A DNA stretch of 64,000 nt from contig NC_085922.1 of the NCBI RefSeq assembly GCF_035222485.1, forward strand, positions 1,627,001 through 1,691,000, written 5' to 3'. Of this stretch, positions 56,561 to 64,000 are shown piece by piece. Origin of the DNA: Podospora pseudoanserina (taxonomy: Eukaryota; Ascomycota; Sordariomycetes; Sordariales; Podosporaceae). The notes under the pieces are model-generated. The model was not told the origin of the DNA. It saw only the letters and a program-made list of their open reading frames with translations, and searched no databases. Position 1 is the stretch's first letter. Each line of letters begins with the position of its first letter. Position numbers and translations under genes: made by a program.

Positions 56561-58428
56561 ATGCGCCACTCTCTTCTTGTTGCCAAACCAAGGCGGTCAC
56601 CGGGCTTGCGCTGCTGCCTTTCTTCACCTCATGATCATGATCATCGGACAAGGACGACGACGAGACGACAGTTTATCAAGCCCACCAGGCCTGCCTCGCT
56701 CACCGACCCGATCCGGACGGGCCTGCACAGGAAGTATGAGGACCCGTTTAGTGTGTTAAAGACGGCGCCGAGGGACAATCCGGCTGTTTGGGGGTATTAT
56801 GGGGGGGTGAGGAAGTTGGATTTGAAGTTAGGGGTTATTGGGCCGTTGAGGAGGAAGGGGAGGAGGTTTTAAGGGGGAGAAGGAGACGAAGGGGCGGACG
56901 AGGAGCATGAGATTTGGAGGAGGGGGCTTGAGGGGTTGTTGGTTGGGGGCGGGGACGGTGGAGGATTACGGAGGATGGGACGGGGTTGGAGAGGTATTTT
57001 GAGTTTGGAAGTTTTGCTAAGGCGTGGGGTTTATGGGGGCTGTTGCGGGGAGTGTAAGGCTAGGAGGCATCATCCGGAGTGGTCGAATGTGAGTTTTTTT
57101 TTTTTTTTTTTTGGGGGGGACCTGGATGTTGGGGATTTGATTGCTGATGAGGAGATTTAGACTTTTAGGACGGTGTTTATACGGTGGAGGACTCATGAGC
57201 CGGAGAATCATATTTCGATGCTGGATATTGAGCTGGCGGGGTTTTGTGATGAGCAGGCGAGGTTCTTTGGTGAGGTTATGCCGGGGAGGGGAACAGGAAG
57301 CCAGAGGAGAGGACGGGTACTTCTTCGGCGTCACCAATACCGGATGGGAAGATTGTCAGCGGCTCGGGTGCTTCCAGCACTGCTGCCACTCCTGAGGTCA
57401 CCAAGGCGGTAGCAATACCTACCGAATTTGGCACCACCATCAACAACACCACTACCGAAAAACAATCACACGAGGGACAACAAATTGCCCCGGTCGAAGC
57501 AACTGAACAATCTCTACCAGAGACGAGCAACGATGCAGAGAATACACCTAACCGAATCGACCACCAACCAGAAGTACCAACAACACCAGACGAACAGGTG
57601 GTCACAGACCCACCTGAGGAGAAGTCCTCTCCAGAACCACCATCACAACAAACCAACCCCTCCCAACAGCCGCCATCGGACGAGCAAGCGGCAATAAACC
57701 CGCCAAAAGAGGACTCTTTTCCACAACCACCACCATCAGAGCAAAGCGATCACCCCCGGCAACCAGATCATCACCCTCCAAAAGATAACACATCCACAGC
57801 ACGTCCCCTCGAGGAAATTCTAAAGCTGGACTGGCAATGTCTAGAAGAGACGGTGGCTAGGATACGGGGGAAACCCTGCACATTAGAAGAAGTCCGGGAA
57901 GCAGCGAGAGTATTCGACGAGCTGGCGGCAAGGCATCAGAGCGGGGAGTATAGATTCACGAGGGAACTATCGCAGGAGAGGGTGAAAATAGAAGAGGAGA
58001 TTACGGATCGGCTCAAGTTTTTTAGGAGGGCGAATCATGAGTGGAGGCAGGCGAAGAAGATGGAGAGGAGGTTGGTGGAGGAGAGGGGAAATGGGTTGCA
58101 AAAACCACCGGTGTTACCGAATGGGACGACTGGAGAGGCGGTTCAATCACAACTGGCAGAAGCTAGGGCAGAGGAGGGGGAGAAGAAGAAACCATCGTCG
58201 GAGCTACGAGAACCACGAAAGGCTGAAGCAGAGCTGAAATCACAAGCGGCAGAAGCCGAGGCGCCAGAAAAGGAGGTTGACAGGCTAGTGCTCAAGTCGC
58301 AAAACCTACGAAAATCGGAGGCGAAGCCAGAGCAGGAAAGTGACGACGTGGCGGTGGTGGACAAAAAGAAGCCGCCAGATCGAATCCCTTGGTTTCAGAC
58401 CATCCTCCGCCAGTACCGCCAGCCTTGA
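56561..58428 (+). pseudogene. Frame-disrupted gene, coiled-coil protein of unknown family
   Basis: Protein-like sequence appears in successive frames. 56640-56869: SLTDPIRTGLHRKYEDPFSV and WGYYGGVRKLDLKLGVIGPL, stopped by TAA. 56920-57040: DYGGWDGV and YFEFGSFAKAWGLWGLL, in two frames. 57040-57088: KARRHHPEWSN. Then a good 72-nt intron (57089-57160, T19 inside, ends TTTAG), then FRTVFIRWRTHEPENHISML and ELAGFCDEQARFFGEVMPG. From 57274 a single frame runs to the stop at 58426: a Pro/Gln/Glu-rich linker, then charged helices ending IPWFQTILRQYRQP. Each frame change lies near a G run. It is either a decaying gene or one damaged by assembly indels. The domain is unrecognised; helical, perhaps BAR-like. 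Confidence 0.55.
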
Positions 58429-59415
58429 GGGGATTAAATTTGTATGCGGAGTTTATGACCAACAATCTTGCTTCGCCCAGCGATGCTATGTCAAGACGCT
58501 GGGGCGATATTCTCCCCAGGCGGGGCGAGGCGGGGCGACGCGGAGATGGACGACGATACTCGAAAGTCGAGGCCACCCCAGCAGCCATCATCATCGAGTA
58601 ACCGGCGCAAGGAAGGGAAGAGAGAGGATGTGGACCTCTATGACCAAACTTCCGCTCACGAACAAGGCCCGCCACACCACTACCATTACCATATCCAACA
58701 ACAACCAATTCTCCCTACCACGACGACTTTTCGCCCCCGCCACAGGCAGGAAAACCTCAACAACGCAGCTGGACCCTGCCGTCCGCCACAAACGGCCGTG
58801 TCATCTACGAAAAAAACAAATGTAGATAACCCGCCAGCTCATGTACATATACCTACCTGATTTATGAAAACATAGAGATACCTCGTTTGTCTTGTTTTCA
58901 TGCTATAGAACTTGTAACACCAAAACTCATGTAACAACATAATGAGAGGGATCAGAAAGAAGAAACAGAAAGGATAGCATTTTAGAAGAGAAAATGGGGG
59001 TCAGGTGGAAATATTGATGTCCATGGATATGTACATAGGAGGGATAATCAAGACTACACTAGAGTGAAAAGGGCGCCCCGTGGAACGAGTAAATTAAATA
59101 TGGCTTGAATGAATGTGCAACTTCAATAAAACATCCATTCACCTTGGAACATAAAACACACCATAATGGAAACTCAGCCAGAGAACAAAGCACCCATTAT
59201 ACTACTTCATTCATTCTCCCTCCCCTGAAATAACTCCCCCCTCAAAGGACAGTCTTTCCCCAACTCATCACCACCACCCCCTTCTCTCACCTAACACCTT
59301 CCTCGCTCGAACAACCTTTCATCCTCACCCTCTACTCCCTCTTCGCAGTGTTATTATTCGCAAGCGAAACCTACATCTCATCAGCATCATCTGCCTCGCC
59401 CCATTTTCCTCAAAA
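58429..59415. other. Intergenic, possible continuation of the disrupted gene
   Basis: Up to ~58860, frames still show some protein character (LNLYAEFMTNNLASPSDAMS, then a His/Gln/Pro-rich stretch), so the disrupted gene may extend here. Beyond that the sequence is A-rich and featureless up to the 3' end of the TMEM16 gene. Confidence 0.4.
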
Positions 59416-61772
59416 TTAGTTACTCACCAACTGAATCAACCCCCTCCCCACCTCCACACTCTCCCCCGCGCCCCGCTGCCTCAACCAAAAAACCTTCTCC
59501 GGCCCCAACCCACTATGTTGTCTCGCCTCCTCCTCCAACACCTCCCTGGTAATCTTCTCCCCATCCCTCACACCCACCCCCTTCTCAGCCTGCGCACTAA
59601 CCACCTCCTCCTCCACCATCCTCTCAAGCAACTCCTTCCTCATAGCAAACCTCTCCGCCCTCTCCTTCTGCAAGCCGGGGCTGTCCAACCTCTTGATCAC
59701 CCCCCTAACAACAAACTGCACGCCCAAGTAGACATGCTCACTGCAAAGAATAGCCAACAGCAGCGCCCAGCCGGGGATATCCCACACCGACCCAACACCA
59801 AGCTGACCTCCCCCAGATTTATTGAACAGATACACCAGCGCGGCCGACGTGATGGAACCAAGCCAAGACAAAAACCCAAGCGCATTCAACCAAGGCCCAA
59901 TACTATCCGCCCTCCATGGAATCGGCCTCTGACTATTCGCGGCAATCTTCATCGCATCTGATCTCGCTTCAATCCAGTTGTTGACCAAGAACGAACACCC
60001 AGTCAGCGGCCAGACAACACTGAAAAGGGACAGATACCCAAACTGAATCACCATCTCCCTGTAGTCAATCGTAACATCATACTGCTCCAGCTCAGCCTCC
60101 TCCCTCACCCTCTTCAAGAACCTGTGCTCCTCGTCCGCATCCTTCGGCCACTCCACACCCGCCCCCTTCTCCCCCTTGACCTCCATCTGAACCTTCTCCA
60201 CCGTCTTGAAAATCCTCCTCTTCGCATAAGGGACGATAACCTCGGTGGCAAAGTTAACAATCTGAGCCGTCACGGTAAAGTAAATCACCTGCTTCCTCAG
60301 CCGGTCAGGATTGATAACCCATTCCTTCGTCGGCAACGGCTTCCCCTCCACAGTAAATTTCTGAGCCGTCAACTGAAATACATCCAGATAGGGAACCAAG
60401 ATCTTGCCAAAGGGTACATAAACAAAAGCCGTGAGGAAAATGCCGAGATACGAGGTGATAAAGTTGAGCACAAAAATCTTTTGCACAAACGAAGCTTGAT
60501 GCGCATCGACCGTCTCATAGTTTTCCAGCTCCGTCAACCTTTCTGCCAGCTTCGTGAGCAGTGTCGTGAAGGTGGGCATAAAAATCGTAAGCAGCACCGT
60601 GGGCAAAAAAGTCTATATGCATCGTGTCAGCTTCTTTCCCCCCTAACTTCAATACCAGACCAAACACTCACCAAATACTGCTTAAAAGGCCCCATGTAAA
60701 CCTCGGTAATGAAAATCTCAATGCTAAAACACCCCAGAATCAACCCCCCCAGCACCACCACGCAAGCCCCCGCAAACGGCACCTGCAACGCCTGCCTCGC
60801 CAGCCTCTTGTACGGGCTATAAACCTTTACAATCTCCCCCGTCACCGCATCAACCCCTCCCTCTCAAACTTGAACTGCGGCCTCGGCAGCTGAATCTTGC
60901 CCACCCCCCTCACCCCCCACTGAACCGCCAGATCAACCTCCTTCACCTTCCAATGCTCAAAGAAGATCACACCCCAGAGACAATTAACCACGGCATAAAC
61001 CCAGCTAAACCCACCCAGCACCAACCACGCCGCCGACCCGAACAGAGCAGGAAACAGCAAAAACTGAAAGTACGACTGCAGGAACGCAAAGTAAAACGCA
61101 ACCTTTTCGCCAAACTGGTTCCTAATCTTCAACAGATCTTCATCGTCAAGGATATACTTTGTCGACCAGTCCTTGATCCACTCCTTGTTGAACTTTCTGT
61201 CGTGAAGGGGGAAAACGCTTTTTACAAAGCGCCATTGGCCCACCCCGGGTGTGATGCCTGCTCCTCCTTCGTTGACCGGTTTCGTGATCAACAAGTACGC
61301 CAGCCGGAGACGTTCAGCGTCGGTGATGGGCTCCTGCTCCGAGAGGCTGTTTGGTGGTCCCGGGGCGGCGGTGCGGACGCCGTAGAGCCAGTCCTGGACG
61401 CGGTAGCGGTAGATTTGCTTTTCGAGGAGGGAGTGGGAGGCGATGCGGAGGAAGATGAGCAGGGACGAGGGGGAGGTCGGGGTGGTGGGTGGGCGGCCGG
61501 GGCGGACCTCGACTGCGAAGCCGGTTTTGGAGAGGAGGTGGATGAGTTGGCTGAAGGAGGCTTCGGCTTCGGCTAGTTGTTGGGAGGGGGGGGAGGGGGG
61601 TGGGAGGGAGTAGGAGATTACGTAGTCGACTCTGGAAAGGGGGATGTTAGTAGCTGGTTCACAGGGGACAGGTGGAAGTAAAATGGGGGATGTACTCAAA
61701 GTTGGGGTATTTGCTGTTGCTGTTGCTTGAAACAAGTCCTTCTGGACTGCTATCGCGGGGGGAGTCCGCCAT
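59416..61772 (-). CDS. TMEM16/anoctamin-type lipid scramblase or ion channel, one frame break
   Basis: Exons 61772-61696, 61631-60672 and 60612-59416 join to 2234 nt, one base short of a whole frame. Translation is broken at ~60845-60855, where ...FKFEREG runs to a stop while the next frame continues AVTGEIVKVYSPYKR. One more G in the minus-strand G run there would give ~744 aa, close to the fungal nhTMEM16 (735 aa). Cytosolic N-terminal domain (WLYGVRTAAPG, LITKPVNEGGAGITPGVGQW) and ten membrane helices are clear. Acidic Ca-site regions remain: NFATEV, NNWIEARSD and CSEHVYL. Likely a Ca2+-activated scramblase of the plasma membrane or ER. Confidence 0.88.
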
Positions 61773-62424
61773 AGCTGGTGGTGGTGAGCCGTTGGGCTGT
61801 GGTGTAAGTGAGCGGTTTCAGAGAGCTAGTTGTTGGTGAGGTGTTTCTTGGGTTGAAATTGAAGAGTTTCTTTCTCGACAAGAAAGAAAATGAAATGTAG
61901 GGAAATGACGAGGATCCCTCTCTATACCAGCTAGCCCAACTGATGGGGTCACAAAGATATTTCCTTGGCAATGACCCGACCCAGCTGAAGTTCTCGTGGG
62001 GAAAAGCGTAATGAAACCTGAACAGAAAGCGGGATCGACGTCACTCGACAGCTGAGCTATGTCACCTCATCCATGCAGTCGGGTAGCGAGTGGCCTGTGC
62101 ATCCCGAGATTTCTTTGATTGGGCAGGTAATATTACGCGATGATACACCATCTGTGTAATTACGTTACGGATCATGATGAGGGCATTCCCGGATGTGTTT
62201 GATGGGGGACATGGTGAAAGCACTGTGAAGGTTGTCAAGGGGCAGCAAGTTGAAACTGGAATAAAACATAACGGATATTGATTAGGCTAGTCGGGACTCT
62301 CTCCACAACAGCAAGCCACATTCACAAACCTAAAAACTCGAGATGACCATGCCATTTTTAATGGTGTCGAGGTTCACTGGCTTTTCCATTTTCATTCCAT
62401 CAAAGTGACCTTCAAAGTATCAAG
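61773..62424. promoter_or_regulatory. Divergent promoter region, TMEM16 / small secreted protein
   Basis: Outward-facing genes across 0.65 kb. No coding frame is supportable and no named motif was recognised. Confidence 0.45.
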
Positions 62425-62858
62425 ATGCTTGCTGTTGTGCTCATCAGCATGCTCGTGGCCAGGACCACTGGTCTGTCCTTCTCCAACGATCCCTACAACT
62501 ACACCTTCGCCATCGATGCCAGCAAGCCAGGATTGGCTTGCGCACCAGGGCGTCAGACCATGTGCTGCGAGGAGCTCGATTACTCAGGCTATCAAGTCCA
62601 ATGCATCGGTAAGTGTTCCTGTGAACCACCTTCAGCTCACTACACATAACTGATGATGAGTAGGCCCAGGCAAAGTGGAATACTTTGAGAAGTGTCTGAA
62701 TTACGATCCTTTACCAATGTGCTGTTGTGGTATTCCCGGGGAAAAGCGTAGAAATCTGCCTACTGTAAGTGATACTTTTAGGACATCGCCTCCTGAGCGT
62801 GTGGACTGACAGAGATAGATCCCAACCCTCGTTTCTTGCACAGGCTGCTCCATCCTAA
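62425..62858 (+). CDS. Small secreted cysteine-rich protein, hydrophobin-like spacing
   Basis: Exons 62425-62608, 62664-62764 and 62844-62858 give 99 aa, with GTAAGT donors and TAG/CAG acceptors. Residues ~1-17 form a signal peptide (MLAVVLISMLVARTTGL). The mature protein has eight Cys: C-x7-CC-x11-C-x11-C-x8-CCC. The first seven fit hydrophobin spacing, but the eighth directly follows the sixth/seventh pair instead of lying 6-18 residues later. The body is not strongly hydrophobic and ends in a short basic tail (EKRRNLPTAAPS). Probably secreted; could be a diverged hydrophobin or another small secreted protein. The third exon is only 15 nt and less certain. Confidence 0.7.
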
Positions 62859-64000
62859 CCGTGAGGAGACAGCTGCGGAAGAGGCCACACGAGTGACTGA
62901 GTCATATTGATCGAACGCTATATAAGTGAACAGGAAATGCTTCAGGAAAGATCAATAGAGACTGCATATGGCTTACGAGGGTCAGAGTGGATATCGTACC
63001 CTTACCACCCCGCTGATCTTGTGTGCTCTCTCGAAGTCTCACCGTATACGCATGGTAATGCTACCGATTGGGTGATAAGAGGCGATCCCACCCATAACAT
63101 TCAAGTTTCTGTTCAGCGTTTCCTTCGCGAACACGCGAGATAAATGTGCTGAAGTTCACCGTACCCATATATGGTGTTAGTCAGGCCCTGTGAATAGTAA
63201 TCCCCTCTTCTCGGCAGTGTCCTTCTTTCCTGGGCATGCGAGGCTACCGCCACGATGGCGTCGATTAAACTGGCAAAATTACTGAATTCGGAAGCTAGAT
63301 GGCCGTCCCGTCTGCGCCCTCGTTCCTCATTCTTTACCATTTTCCTTTTGGGGTTCACCGTATTCTACTAGACGTCTAAGATGCGGCTTATCTCGACGAG
63401 ATAAGTAATTCGGAGCTTCGGAGCTTCACTTGGTACTGACAAAGTTGACTGCTCACCATGGTAGCAATGACGATGACTACGCACATGACTTCCGAACCTG
63501 CTAGCTATGAGAAAGCAAAGAAACCGGCCGGTGGTTACCGAGAGTGTAAATGTTTGCTGCAGCCGGCGTATGTAAGGGCGGATGAAAGTTAATGTTGAAT
63601 AACACCGAGACCAGTAGGACGAGCATGGTATACGAGTGGGAGAATGCAGGCAAGCGTGGCAGCCACTGGCTCTGAGGATGCATGGCCTTGTCTTGGTGTA
63701 AGTCGAGGTTGGTGGTGGGTTGTGTCGTTTATCTGACCGATGAGACAATCCCAAGCCGCAACAACTGCAACGCATGTTTGATATTGAGAAGGGACGAAGT
63801 TCAGAAGCTCAGATATCGAAATTGAATTCATCCCAGAACCTCACCTAAGCTTCATGTGGGCACGGACCAGAATCCTCTCTTCGGAACCGGAAAAGCAAAC
63901 CGGCCGGTAGATTTGTGCCAAGAATATTTCCACTCTGCAGCAAAATTGCCAAGCCAAACCTTCCCCGCTGCTGCAACAGAATCCACCTCACACATCTTTG
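62859..64000. other. Window end, no gene recognised
   Basis: Open frames of 60-135 codons occur on both strands, but they lack ATG starts or protein character. Nothing else was seen; a gene beginning beyond 64000 could have its promoter here. Confidence 0.5.

Noticed and set aside
58468-58860. 130-codon plus-strand frame after the disrupted gene
   Set aside because: Low-complexity His/Gln/Pro sequence; may be the tail of the disrupted gene but not supportable as a gene on its own.
62907-63143. 78-codon frame after the secreted-protein gene
   Set aside because: Begins with TTG, has no ATG near its start and no recognisable domain.

Overview
The window is nuclear DNA from a filamentous ascomycete. 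The gene set, the short GT-AG introns (about 50-110 nt) and the disordered insertions in PP4 and PRPP synthetase suggest a Sordariomycete, probably Sordariales. That placement is by recognition, not by a search. Genes are monocistronic, on both strands, with intergenic gaps of 0.2-2.8 kb, and almost all are housekeeping genes. I saw no transposon open reading frame, CRISPR array, secondary-metabolite cluster or viral gene.

Layout. 0-7 kb: a Cid1-type nucleotidyltransferase and a nine-exon CTP synthase, both minus strand. 8-12.4 kb: the TFIIF large subunit (plus) facing an unrecognised conserved protein (minus). 12.4-21 kb: sparse, with the spliceosomal RES subunit Bud13/Cwc26, tRNA-Val(AAC), a C2H2 zinc-finger/coiled-coil gene, tRNA-Ile(AAT) with an intron, and two patches of a degenerate ~22-bp repeat. 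21-25 kb: a large homeodomain plus zinc-finger regulator. 25.9-32.2 kb: a Prs5-like PRPP synthetase, an XPG/Asteroid-like protein, deoxyhypusine hydroxylase and Pol I subunit Rpa12. 32.8-38.8 kb: the cohesin loader Scc2. 39.7-47.4 kb: a small membrane protein, PP4 catalytic subunit (with a GC-AG intron), a small bZIP protein, a RING protein, a small mitochondrial membrane protein and mitochondrial ribosomal protein mL44. 47.8-50.3 kb: a cPLA2-type phospholipase. 53-55 kb: a Cdc3-type septin. 56.5-58.4 kb: a frame-disrupted coding region. 59.4-61.8 kb: a TMEM16 scramblase. 62.4-62.9 kb: a small secreted cysteine-rich protein.

How the genes relate. There is no operon-like or cluster logic. CTP synthase and PRPP synthetase both feed nucleotide synthesis; TFIIF, Rpa12, Bud13 and the nucleotidyltransferase act in RNA synthesis and processing; Scc2, septin and PP4 act in cell division. 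These look like chance neighbours. Most exon models were built by hand and checked for frame and against family sequences as remembered.

Most useful observations: (1) a ~395-residue helical insertion splitting the catalytic palm of the nucleotidyltransferase; (2) three loci (Scc2 C-terminus, the 56.5-58.4 kb region, TMEM16) whose frames break by one base at G/C runs, which points to assembly indels at least in part and would otherwise mislead gene calling; (3) a 9-nt microexon in CTP synthase; (4) a GC-AG first intron in PP4; (5) the homeodomain/zinc-finger protein with five copies of an unnamed module; (6) the two-site ~22-bp repeat; (7) a hydrophobin-like protein with a displaced eighth cysteine. 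I did not find a convincing new multi-gene system.
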